Shown here in pieces: positions 55,206 through 63,422 of a stretch of DNA of 64,000 nt; positions within the stretch are counted from its first letter, which is position 1, and every line of letters begins with the position of its first letter. This stretch comes from Sphingomonas leidyi (GTDB taxonomy: Bacteria; Pseudomonadota; Alphaproteobacteria; Sphingomonadales; Sphingomonadaceae): positions 1,612,001 to 1,676,000 of the forward strand of contig NZ_JAASQV010000001.1 in NCBI RefSeq assembly GCF_011761945.1, read 5' to 3'. A program made the position numbers and the translations under genes. The notes beneath the pieces are model-generated. The model searched no databases. It was not told where the DNA came from and saw only the letters and a list, made by a program, of their open reading frames with translations.

Positions 55206-56087
55206 ATGCGGTGGACGGTCATGCTGGCACTGGCGGCACTGGGCGCGGCGCCCGCGCCACGGGCGGAGAAGCCGGCCTTCAGCATCGGCGCGATCGCGGA
55301 CGCGCAATATGCCGACGCTCCCGATAACGGCCAGCGCATGTACCACACGGCGCCCCGCAAGCTCGCGGCCGCGGTGGCGGATTTCAATCGCCAGCGGCTC
55401 GCCTTCGTCGTCCATCTCGGCGATTTCATCGACAAGGACTGGGCCAGCTATGACGCGATGCTGCCGATCGCGCGGCGGCTGCGGCATCCGGTGCATTTCG
55501 TGCTGGGCAATCACGAGTTCGCGATCGACGATGCCCATAAGCCCCAGGTGCCGGCCAAGCTCGGCATGCCCCGGCGCTATTACAGCTTCGAGCGGCAAGG
55601 CTGGCTGTTCCTGGTGACCGACGGCAACGACCTGAGCAGCTACGCCTGGCCGGCCGGCAGTCCGGAGCACAAGAGGAGCATGGCCGCGCATGCCGCGCTC
55701 TATCCCGACAAGCCACTATGGGACGGCGGCATCGGCGGCGAGCAGCTGGCCTGGATCGACAGCGAACTGACGCGGGCGGACAGGCGCAAGCTCAAGGTCA
55801 TGCTGTTCAGCCACTTCCCCGTCTGGCCGGAAAATCCCCATAATCTGTGGAACGCGCCAGCGGTGACGGCCCTGCTCGAGCGCCACCCCTCCGCCAAGAT
55901 CTGGCTCGACGGGCATAACCATGACGGCAATTATGGCGAGCGGGCCGGCATCCATTATGTGAACATGAAGGCGATGCTCGACACGCGCGAGACGAGCTAC
56001 GCCCGGCTCGACTTCTTCGCCGATCGCGTCGAACTGCGCGGCACCGGGCGACAAGGCGATCTGGTGCTCAGGCTTCGCCCGGATTGA
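55206..56087 (+). CDS. Secreted metallophosphoesterase
   Basis: A 293-residue calcineurin-like phosphoesterase with a signal peptide (MRWTVMLALAALGAAPAPRA). Metal-ligand motifs are in order: IGAIADAQY, VVHLGDFIDKDW, LGNHEFAIDD, LFSHFPVWPENPHN and WLDGHNHDGNYG. The ADA-Q start instead of SD-H, and the HNHDGNYG end, fit the Mn-dependent ADP-ribose/CDP-alcohol phosphatase (ADPRibase-Mn) branch. GGAGGG lies nine bases before the ATG. Periplasmic; substrate inferred only to branch level. Confidence 0.88.
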   Translation: MRWTVMLALAALGAAPAPRAEKPAFSIGAIADAQYADAPDNGQRMYHTAPRKLAAAVADFNRQRLAFVVHLGDFIDKDWASYDAMLPIARRLRHPVHFVLGNHEFAIDDAHKPQVPAKLGMPRRYYSFERQGWLFLVTDGNDLSSYAWPAGSPEHKRSMAAHAALYPDKPLWDGGIGGEQLAWIDSELTRADRRKLKVMLFSHFPVWPENPHNLWNAPAVTALLERHPSAKIWLDGHNHDGNYGERAGIHYVNMKAMLDTRETSYARLDFFADRVELRGTGRQGDLVLRLRPD

Positions 56088-56183
56088 GCTTGCGGCATCC
56101 GGCGCGCATCGCCGGGCGGACGGGGCTTTCCTTCATATGGATGGCTTCCTAGGGTCGCCGCCGCATCCTCCGGAGTCCCAGCC

Positions 56184-56945
56184 TTGACCGCACCCGCCAC
56201 CGCCATCGACCGCCTCGTCGCCATCATGGCGCGGCTGCGCGACCCCGCAAGCGGTTGCGAATGGGATACCGTACAGACCTTTGCGACGATCGCGCCCTAT
56301 ACGATCGAGGAAGCCTATGAGGTTGCCGACGCGATCGAGCGCGGCGACATGGCCGACCTCAAGGACGAGCTCGGCGACCTGCTGCTCCAGGTGATCTTCC
56401 ACAGCCGCATGGCCGAGGAAGCCGGCGATTTCGCGCTGGCCGACGTCGCCGATGCGATCAGCGACAAGATGGAGCGCCGCCACCCGCACATTTTCCTGGG
56501 CGCCGCCGAGGGCGGCCATCACCTCTGGGAGCAGATCAAGGCGTCGGAGCGCGGTGCGAAGGGGCATGCGAGCGCGCTCGACGGCGTGGCGATCGGCCTT
56601 CCCGCCCTGCTTCGCGCCGACAAGCTCCAGAAACGCGCCGCCCGCACCGGGTTCGACTGGCCCGATCCCAGCGGCGCCCGCGCCAAGATCGACGAGGAAC
56701 TGGCCGAGGTCGAAGCCGCCGCAACGCCAGCCCAGGTCGAGGAGGAAGTCGGCGACCTGCTGTTCGCGGTGGTGAACTGGGCGCGAAAGCTGGGTGTGGA
56801 CCCCGAGGCCGCGCTACGCAGTGCGAATGGAAAATTCGAAAAGCGTTTCAAGGCAATGGAAGCAGAAGCTGGCAATGCCTTCGAGGGTCTCGACCTCGAT
56901 GCCAAGGAAGAACTCTGGGTAAGGGCCAAGCGCGAGGAAGCCTGA
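56184..56945 (+). CDS. mazG: Nucleoside triphosphate pyrophosphohydrolase MazG
   Basis: A 253-residue cytosolic enzyme cleaving NTPs to NMP and pyrophosphate. The two MazG domains are visible: the first with CEWDTVQTFATIAPYTIEEA and the EExxE..D metal-binding motif in ELGDLLLQVIFHSRMAEEAG, the second with EVGDLLFAVVNWARKLGVDP. The start codon is TTG, chosen for the GGAG eight bases upstream and the usual MazG N-terminus (TAPATAIDRLVAIMARLRDP). The stop overlaps the next start (TGATG). Confidence 0.93.
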   Translation: MTAPATAIDRLVAIMARLRDPASGCEWDTVQTFATIAPYTIEEAYEVADAIERGDMADLKDELGDLLLQVIFHSRMAEEAGDFALADVADAISDKMERRHPHIFLGAAEGGHHLWEQIKASERGAKGHASALDGVAIGLPALLRADKLQKRAARTGFDWPDPSGARAKIDEELAEVEAAATPAQVEEEVGDLLFAVVNWARKLGVDPEAALRSANGKFEKRFKAMEAEAGNAFEGLDLDAKEELWVRAKREEA

Positions 56946-57241
56946 TGCGCGACTATATCCTGCTCATGCACAATGACGTGGACGAGGCGCCGACGCCCGA
57001 GATGTGGCAATCCTATCTCGAGCGGCTGCGGACCGGCGGCCGCTTCGATGGCGGGAGCGCGATCGCGGGTGGCGAAAGCCTCCGCAAGGCCGGTACGCCG
57101 GCACCGCCTTCCGAACATCTCGGCGGCTATCTTCGCATCCGGGCAGAGGATCTCGAAGCGGCCAGGGCCTTCCTTGCCGGCAATCCAGTCTATGAATGTG
57201 GCGGCACTATCGAGGTGCGGGAACTGCCGCGGGACCGTTGA
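56945..57241 (+). CDS. YCII-related (DGPF-type) protein
   Basis: A 98-residue cytosolic protein with the dimeric ferredoxin-like YCII fold: MRDYILLMHNDV, WQSYLERLRTGGRFDGGSAI and GYLRIRAEDLEAARAFLAGN. It is translationally coupled to mazG (TGATG). Function in this context unknown. Confidence 0.85.
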   Translation: MRDYILLMHNDVDEAPTPEMWQSYLERLRTGGRFDGGSAIAGGESLRKAGTPAPPSEHLGGYLRIRAEDLEAARAFLAGNPVYECGGTIEVRELPRDR

Positions 57242-57245
57242 TCGC

Positions 57246-58535
57246 TCAACCCCGCGTCAGGAACCGCTCATAGTCCCGCGGCGCCATCCGCACCTCGTAG
57301 ACTGCCCGTTCCCCGTCCATTCCCTGTTCCAGAACTTCGCCATGCTGATGGAGCCAGGCGGCGGCGGCGCCGTCGGCGGGATCGAGATGGACGGTGTAGC
57401 GGCGATGGCCCTGGGTGAGGCGCGCGGCGACGGCATGGACCAGCGCGTCCACGCCCTCCCCGCTCACGGCCGAAACCGGCATCACGTCCTCGCGCTTCGC
57501 CGCCTCGGCGAGCAGGTCGTCACGGGCTTCCCCCTCGAGCAGGTCGATCTTGTTCCACGCCTCGAAGCGCGGCGTGGTCTCGGCAACGCCGATATCCGCC
57601 AGCACCTGCTCGACATCGTCCTTCTGCGCTTCGCTGTCCGGATGCGCGATGTCGCGGACATGGATCAGCAGGTCGGCGGAGACGACCTCTTCCAGCGTCG
57701 CCTTGAACGCCGCGACGAGCTGGGTCGGCAGTTCGGAGACGAAACCGACCGTGTCCGAGAGGATCGCCTTGTCGATGCCCGGCAGCGAGATCTGGCGGAG
57801 CGTGGGATCGAGCGTGGCGAAGAGCAAATTCTCCGCCATGACGTCACTTCCAGTCAACCGATTGAAAAGCGTCGACTTTCCGGCGTTGGTATATCCCACC
57901 AGCGCAATGATCGGCCAGGGTGCGCGCTGGCGGCGATCGCGGTGGAGCGTGCGGGTACGGCTGACCGAATCCAGCTCGCGACGCAGGCGCGCCATGCGGT
58001 CGCGGATCAGCCGGCGATCGGCCTCGATCTGCGTTTCGCCCGGGCCGCCGAGAAAGCCGAAGCCGCCGCGCTGCCGCTCGAGGTGCGTCCAGCTCCGCAC
58101 CAGGCGGCCGGCCTGGTAATCCAGATGCGCCAGCTCGACCTGAAGCCGGCCCTCGGCGGTGCGCGCGCGCTCGCCGAAGATCTCCAGGATGAGGCCGGTG
58201 CGGTCGATCACCTTGCAGCCCAGCCCCGTCTCGAGGTTGCGCTGCTGCACCGGCGTGAGGCTGGCATCGAACACGGCCAGCGTCAGTTCCCTGTCGCGCA
58301 CCGTCTCGGCGAGTGCCTCGACCTGGCCCGAGCCGATCAGGGTGCCCGGCTTGGGCGCGCGGATGCGCAGGGGCACGCGCTCGACCACGTCGACCCCGAT
58401 CGCCGCGGCCAGGCCGGCGGTCTCTTCCAGGCGCGCCTCTGCATCGCGCGAGCTGCCGCCGAGGTCCGGATAGACCACGACCGCGCGCGCCCCCCGGGTG
58501 AATTCGTCGGGGTCGCGCTCGAAACCGGTAGTCAT
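57246..58535 (-). CDS. hflX: GTPase HflX
   Basis: A 429-residue ribosome-associated GTPase that splits stalled or idle ribosomes. The N-terminal HflX domain (IRAPKPGTLIGSGQVEALAE, VFDASLTPVQQRNLETGLGC, RTGLILEIFGERARTAEGRL) is followed by the G domain with GYTNAGKSTLFNRLTG (P-loop), ATLDPTLRQISLPG, DTVGFVSELP and NKIDL. It lies 12 bases after hfq, the common hfq-hflX arrangement. Confidence 0.95.
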   Translation of the reverse strand: MTTGFERDPDEFTRGARAVVVYPDLGGSSRDAEARLEETAGLAAAIGVDVVERVPLRIRAPKPGTLIGSGQVEALAETVRDRELTLAVFDASLTPVQQRNLETGLGCKVIDRTGLILEIFGERARTAEGRLQVELAHLDYQAGRLVRSWTHLERQRGGFGFLGGPGETQIEADRRLIRDRMARLRRELDSVSRTRTLHRDRRQRAPWPIIALVGYTNAGKSTLFNRLTGSDVMAENLLFATLDPTLRQISLPGIDKAILSDTVGFVSELPTQLVAAFKATLEEVVSADLLIHVRDIAHPDSEAQKDDVEQVLADIGVAETTPRFEAWNKIDLLEGEARDDLLAEAAKREDVMPVSAVSGEGVDALVHAVAARLTQGHRRYTVHLDPADGAAAAWLHQHGEVLEQGMDGERAVYEVRMAPRDYERFLTRG

Positions 58536-58547
58536 GCTGGGCGCGCC

Positions 58548-59033
58548 TCAGTCGTCGCTATTCTGTTCCTCGGCGAGGTTCAGCGGGTGCGCCGGCTGGA
58601 TCGTCGAGACGGCATGCTTGTAGACCAGCTGGGCCATGCCCTCGCGCTGGAGCAGCATGCAGAACAGGTCAAAGGCTGCGATCTGGCCCTGGAGCATCAC
58701 GCCATTGACCAGGAACATCGTGACATTTTCCTGCTGGCGGCGAACCGCGTTCAGGAAAATCTCCTGCAATACCGGGTTCTTGGACTGGAATTCTCCCACC
58801 GCTTCGAGAAGCGGGGCAAGGTCCACCGGGCCCGATGGCATGATCGTGGAGATCGCGTGCTTGTAGATGAGCTGCGACTGGCCGTCGCGGCGGAGCAGCA
58901 CCGAAAAATTGTCGAACCAGGTGACGATGCCCTGGAGCTTGACGCCCTTGACGAGGAACATCGTGACCGGCGTCTTCGACCGGCGCAGCGAGTTGAGGAA
59001 GAGATCCTGAAGCGAGGTCTGCTTTTCGGCCAT
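58548..59033 (-). CDS. hfq: RNA chaperone Hfq, tandem two-domain form
   Basis: A 161-residue protein, about twice the usual length. Residues about 1-70 are a standard Hfq domain ([49 protein letters not shown]). Residues about 85-150 are a second one ([49 protein letters not shown]). Both keep YKH of Sm2; the second changes K in GVKLQG to M. Hfq binds small RNAs and mRNAs as a hexamer; a fused pair would form a six-domain ring from three chains. Such fusions are reported for sphingomonads. Confidence 0.94.
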   Translation of the reverse strand: MAEKQTSLQDLFLNSLRRSKTPVTMFLVKGVKLQGIVTWFDNFSVLLRRDGQSQLIYKHAISTIMPSGPVDLAPLLEAVGEFQSKNPVLQEIFLNAVRRQQENVTMFLVNGVMLQGQIAAFDLFCMLLQREGMAQLVYKHAVSTIQPAHPLNLAEEQNSDD

Positions 59034-59297
59034 CGGTCGTGACTCTCATTCTTGGCGGGAGTTTCCCGCATGGCGCCGTTCTCTGGCGTCGGAGCGCACA
59101 CCCGTTCGGCGCACAGCGGCGCCCTTTTATGCCCTGGGGGCCGGATCGTCCAGCGAAGTTGCGGCCATTCCCCGCCGAAGTCGACAGAGGCCGCCCCCGG
59201 TGCGGCGGCACGATATCCCGCATTGCAAGCGGCCCGCTTCCTCCCTAGATGTCCGGCGCGAGGCAACGTCCTCCCCCTCCCTTGCGAGGGCAGAAGT

Positions 59298-59311
59298 CCG
59301 GGACGGCCCGG
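59298..59311 (+). promoter_or_regulatory. Hairpin with ACGG loop, possible guanidine-II (mini-ykkC) element
   Basis: CCGGG-ACGG-CCCGG, 13 bases before the GGAGGG of sugE. Guanidine-II riboswitches consist of two small hairpins with ACGR loops upstream of guanidinium-export genes. The second hairpin fits exactly; the only upstream partner candidate is GAGG-CAACGT-CCTC (59260-59273), whose loop does not match ACGR. Confidence 0.4.
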
Positions 59312-59333
59312 CCCTTGTCCGAAAGGAGGGCCC

Positions 59334-59651
59334 GTGGCCTGGATTCTGTTGTTCTTCGCCGGCCTGCTCGAGATCGTCTGGGCGTTCGCCATGAAGCAGT
59401 CGCACGGTTTCACCCGGCTATGGCCCAGCGTGACGACGATCGGCGCGATGCTCGGAAGCTTCGGGCTGCTCGCGCTCGCGATGCGCAGCCTGCCGCTGGG
59501 TACGGCCTATATGGTCTGGACCGGCATCGGTGCGATCGGCGCATTCGCGCTGGGCGTGCTGGTGCTCGGCGAGAGCGCGGGCGCGCTGCGGCTCGCGGCC
59601 GCGGCGATGATTCTGGGCGGGCTGGTGCTGATGAAGCTCGCCTCCTCCTAG
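59334..59651 (+). CDS. sugE: SMR-family guanidinium exporter SugE/Gdx
   Basis: A 105-residue small multidrug resistance protein with four membrane helices. The conserved Glu in helix 1 (FAGLLEIVWAFAMKQSHGFT), LGTAYMVWTGIGAIGAFALG and LGESAGALRLAAAAMILGGL are typical of the SugE/Gdx branch (the W-x-x-x-MK-x-S-HGF pattern), which exports guanidinium. The GTG start was chosen because GGAGGG lies just upstream and it places helix 1 normally; in-frame codons before it are not conserved. Confidence 0.9.
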   Translation: MAWILLFFAGLLEIVWAFAMKQSHGFTRLWPSVTTIGAMLGSFGLLALAMRSLPLGTAYMVWTGIGAIGAFALGVLVLGESAGALRLAAAAMILGGLVLMKLASS

Positions 59652-59730
59652 GGGCCCTCATGCCGTCGCCCCGGCCTCGAGCGGGGGTGACGGCGCCGCA
59701 GCAGGCCCGTTCGAGTCTCGGCCCTGGCCT

Positions 59731-61110
59731 TCATTCCTCCCGGCTGTCCGTGATCCCCAGCAGTTTCAGCTTGCGGTGGAGTGCCGAGCGCTCCATGCCG
59801 ATGAAGCTGGCGGTGCGCGAGATGTTGCCGGAGAAACGGCGGATCTGGACGCGGAGATATTCGCGCTCGAAGCTCTCGCGTGCTTCTTTGAGAGGGGCAC
59901 CCATGATCGCATTGGTGCCCATGGCGCCACCATTGTCGGCCGGGCGGCCCAGCACTTCCGGGGGCAGCAGATCGAGGTCGATCCGGCCGATCCGGTCGCC
60001 CGGCGCCAGAATCACCGTACGCTCCACCACGTTGCGCAGCTGGCGGACATTGCCGGGCCATTCGTAACTCTGCAGCGCCACCATCGCATCGGGCGCGATC
60101 TCCGGCGTCGGCACGCGGCGTTCATTGGCATAATGCGCGACGAAATGCTCGACCAGGACGGGAATGTCCTCGCGCCGTTCGGTAAGCGGGGGGATCGACA
60201 CCGGCACCACATTCAGGCGGTAATAGAGGTCCTCGCGGAAGCGGCCCTCCGCTATCTCGTGCATCAGGTCGCGCGCCGTGGCCGAGACGACGCGGACATC
60301 GACCTTGACCACGCGCGTGCCGCCGACGCGCGTGAAGCTCTGGTCGGTCAGCACGCGCAGGATGCGGGCCTGGGTGGCCACCGGCATGTCGGCGATCTCG
60401 TCGAGGAACAACGTGCCGCCATGCGCCTGTTCGAGCAGGCCGGTGCGGACCAGGTCCCCGCCCTCCTCCACGCCGAACAGTTCCTCCTCGACTCGCTCGG
60501 GCTGCATGCGCGCGGCGCTGACGATGACGAACGGGGCGGAGGCGCGCTGGCTCCAGCCGTGGAGCAGCCGGGCAGCGACTTCCTTGCCGGTGCCGGCGCT
60601 GCCCGTGATCAGCACGCGGCTACCGGTGGAGGCCACGCGCTTCAGCGTGGCGCGGACGGTGTTGATCGCGCCCGACTGGCCGGTCAGATCTTCCTCGCGG
60701 CCGATCGAGGCGCGCAGCGAGGCGACTTCGCGCTTGAGCCGCTCGGTCTCGGTGGCCCGCTCGACGAGAAACAGCAGGCGCTCGGCCTCGAACGGCTTCT
60801 CGATGAAATCGGAAGCCCCGCGGCGGATCGCGGCCACCGCGGTGTCGAGATTGCCGTGCCCGGAGATCACCAGCACCGGGATCGAGGGATCGCGGCGCTT
60901 GATCTCGTCGAGGATCTCGAGCCCGTCGAGCCGCGAGCCGTGCAGCCATACGTCGAGCAGCACCAGGCTGGGGCGGCGTTCCGCGATCGCCTCCAGCGCC
61001 GCATCGCTGTCCGCCGCTCCGCGCGTCGAATAGCCTTCGTCCTCTAGGACGCCGGCCACCAGTTCACGGATGTCGCGCTCATCGTCGACGACCAGGATAT
61101 CGAGGCTCAT
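59731..61110 (-). CDS. ntrX: Response regulator NtrX
   Basis: A 459-residue regulator: receiver domain (1-120; DILVVDDERDIRELVAGVLE, the phospho-Asp in VLLDVWLHG), AAA+ domain (about 140-370; ITGSAGTGKEVAARLL, GGTLFLDEIADMP, GRFREDLYYRLNVVPVSIPP) and a Fis-type C-terminus (ISRTASFIGMERSALHRKLK). The GAFTGA loop that contacts sigma-54 is absent: between ELFGVEEGG and GLLEQAHGG the usual sequence is replaced. It therefore probably regulates without activating sigma-54. Starts with a 4-base overlap on ntrY. NtrYX responds to nitrogen, redox or envelope signals in alphaproteobacteria. Confidence 0.94.
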   Translation of the reverse strand: MSLDILVVDDERDIRELVAGVLEDEGYSTRGAADSDAALEAIAERRPSLVLLDVWLHGSRLDGLEILDEIKRRDPSIPVLVISGHGNLDTAVAAIRRGASDFIEKPFEAERLLFLVERATETERLKREVASLRASIGREEDLTGQSGAINTVRATLKRVASTGSRVLITGSAGTGKEVAARLLHGWSQRASAPFVIVSAARMQPERVEEELFGVEEGGDLVRTGLLEQAHGGTLFLDEIADMPVATQARILRVLTDQSFTRVGGTRVVKVDVRVVSATARDLMHEIAEGRFREDLYYRLNVVPVSIPPLTERREDIPVLVEHFVAHYANERRVPTPEIAPDAMVALQSYEWPGNVRQLRNVVERTVILAPGDRIGRIDLDLLPPEVLGRPADNGGAMGTNAIMGAPLKEARESFEREYLRVQIRRFSGNISRTASFIGMERSALHRKLKLLGITDSREE

Positions 61111-63401
61111 GATTTGGCACTTCCACTACGCGTAAGCACGGCGGGGCGCGGCTCCTCGCCGCCCTCGCCCTCGGGGGTGCTCGCCATCTCGGCGAGCTGA
61201 TCGGTGTCGAAGCAGATCGTCACCAGCGTGCCGCCGCCCGGGCGGTCGGAAAAGGCGATGGTGCCGAAATGCTCCTCGACGATCTTCTTCACGATCGCGA
61301 GGCCAAGGCCGGTGCCGCGGCTGCGCGTCGTCATATAGGGCTCGACGATCCGATCGCGCTCGACCGGCAGGCCGATGCCGTTGTCGGCCAGCGTGAGTGC
61401 GATCCTGCCCCCCGCCTCCGGGTCGATCGTCATGACGATCTCGCCGCGAGGCAGCGCCTCCCCCTCCCCGCGCGCTTCGATCGCCTCGACGGCGTTCTTG
61501 ACGATGTTGGTGAAGGCCTGGCCGATCTGGCGGCGATCGCAGATCAGGCCCGGTGCCGGATCGGGCGCGTTCATCTCGAAGCGGATCGTGGGATGCGCGA
61601 CTTCGTGGAGGAACATCGCCTGGCGCGCGATGTCGAGCAGGGACTCCTGGCGGAACACCGGCTTGGGCATGCGCGCGAACGAGGAGAATTCGTCGACCAT
61701 GCGGCGCAGGTCGCCCACCTGGCGCACGATCGTGTCGGTCAGCTGGGCGAAGGTGCCGTCCTCGGGCTCGATCTTCTTGCCGTAGCGGCGCTTGAGGCGC
61801 TCGGCGGCGAGCTGGATCGGCGTGAGCGGGTTCTTGATCTCGTGCGCGATGCGGCGGGCGACGTCGGACCAGGCGGCGCGGCGCTGGTCGTTCAATTGCT
61901 GGGTGATGTCGTCGAAGGTGAGCACCCGGCCGGCCTCGTCGCTGGTGACCTTCACCGCGAGCGTGCGCGCATCGCCGCCGGTGCCGAGCTGGATCACCGC
62001 CTCGCGGTCGCCGCTGTCGAGCAGCGTGTCAAGCTCGGGCGCCAGCTCGCGGAGCGGGTGGCCGACAAGCTCCTGCTCGCCCGGGCGGAGCAGCTCGATG
62101 GCCGATTCGTTGATGAGGCGCAGCTTGCGCTGGGCGTCGATCGAGATGACGCCGGCCGAAACGCCCGACATCACCGCCTCGATCAGCATGCGGCGGCTCT
62201 CGAGCTGGGCATTGGCGGTTCGCAGCTCGCCGGTCTGGTGCTCGAGCCGTTCGGTCATGCCGTTGAAGGCGTTGCCGAGCGTACTGATCTCGTCGCCGGT
62301 CTGCGGAATGTCGACGCGCGCGGCAAGGTCGCCGCCGGCGACGCGCCGCGCGGCGATGACGAGCTGCTCGACCGGCTGGACCAGGCGATCGGCGACGGCG
62401 AGCGCGATCCAGGTCGCGATGCTGACGATCAGCAGCGCCACGCCGAACAGGACCGCGTTGAACTGGAGCTGGAGCGAGCGGGAACGCGCCTGGAGCGCGT
62501 TGAATTCGGCGACGATCCGGTCGGCGCCCGAATTCTGGCGATTCATGAAGCCCACGTTCACGCTGTTGGCGACGTAGAGGAAGATGTTGCGCGACCGATC
62601 CAGCGGCGTCACCACCCACTGCTTCTCGGCATCGAAATTCGTGTAGCTCTGCTCGTCGCGCAGGAGGTTCAGCACCTGGCCGGAAACGCGCGCGGCGAAG
62701 ATCTTCGCCGGGGGAGCCTCCCAGGTGTACATCGCCTCGACCTGCTTCCCATCGACGACGCGGAACACCACGGCCTGGTCGAAGGAGCGATAATAGAGCT
62801 GCTCCAGCAGCTTGCGCTGGAAGGCCGAGGAATTCGCCGGGATCTTCGGGAAGAGCTCGGTCAGGTCGTCGACCATGGTCCGCGCCTCGGTCGCCCAGCG
62901 CTGGGCGACCAGACCCCTGCCTTCCTTGGCAAGATCGGTCGTCGCGTCGAATGCGCCCCGCGCCCGCTCCGAGCCCCAGAGCTGCACACCCGACTGGAAC
63001 ATCACCGAAGCCGCGATCACGGTGAGCACGATCGGAATGCTCGCCATCAGGGTGAACACCGCGACGAGGCGGACATGGAGCCGTCCGCCGCCGGCCAGCG
63101 CCGACCTGGTGGCGCGGTGGATGGCGATCCGCCGGCCGATCAGCACGATCAGCGCGACATAGGGCAGCAGGTTCGCCAGCAGCAGCGATGCCGCGACGCC
63201 GGGGTTGAACACCTGGTGCGCGAAATTGCGGACGAACAGGAACGTCGCCACCGGCGTGGCGATGGCCAGCGCCACCACCACCATCTCCAGCATCCGGATA
63301 GACGCCAGCCGCCGCGGCTGCGACGTTGCCTGGATCAGGGGCTCGGCGGTGAGGGCATCCATTCCCGGCAAGCTAGAGCGAGATTGTGGCAAAAAGAACA
63401 C
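61107..63401 (-). CDS. ntrY: Sensor histidine kinase NtrY
   Basis: A 764-residue membrane kinase. N-terminal helices (MLEMVVVALAIATPVATFLF, LLLANLLPYVALIVLIGRRI, VFTLMASIPIVLTVIAASVM), a periplasmic sensor part, a further helix near 310-335, HAMP (about 335-390), PAS (about 405-500), HisKA with RRIAHEIKNPLTPIQLAAER, and HATPase with FTNIVKNAVEAIEARG, LADNGIGLP and GTGLGLAIVKKIVEEHFG. It pairs with NtrX. The start at 63362 (MDALTAEP) is a close alternative. Confidence 0.94.
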   Translation of the reverse strand: MFFLPQSRSSLPGMDALTAEPLIQATSQPRRLASIRMLEMVVVALAIATPVATFLFVRNFAHQVFNPGVAASLLLANLLPYVALIVLIGRRIAIHRATRSALAGGGRLHVRLVAVFTLMASIPIVLTVIAASVMFQSGVQLWGSERARGAFDATTDLAKEGRGLVAQRWATEARTMVDDLTELFPKIPANSSAFQRKLLEQLYYRSFDQAVVFRVVDGKQVEAMYTWEAPPAKIFAARVSGQVLNLLRDEQSYTNFDAEKQWVVTPLDRSRNIFLYVANSVNVGFMNRQNSGADRIVAEFNALQARSRSLQLQFNAVLFGVALLIVSIATWIALAVADRLVQPVEQLVIAARRVAGGDLAARVDIPQTGDEISTLGNAFNGMTERLEHQTGELRTANAQLESRRMLIEAVMSGVSAGVISIDAQRKLRLINESAIELLRPGEQELVGHPLRELAPELDTLLDSGDREAVIQLGTGGDARTLAVKVTSDEAGRVLTFDDITQQLNDQRRAAWSDVARRIAHEIKNPLTPIQLAAERLKRRYGKKIEPEDGTFAQLTDTIVRQVGDLRRMVDEFSSFARMPKPVFRQESLLDIARQAMFLHEVAHPTIRFEMNAPDPAPGLICDRRQIGQAFTNIVKNAVEAIEARGEGEALPRGEIVMTIDPEAGGRIALTLADNGIGLPVERDRIVEPYMTTRSRGTGLGLAIVKKIVEEHFGTIAFSDRPGGGTLVTICFDTDQLAEMASTPEGEGGEEPRPAVLTRSGSAKS

Positions 63402-63422
63402 ATAATATCGCTCAGCCTGTCG

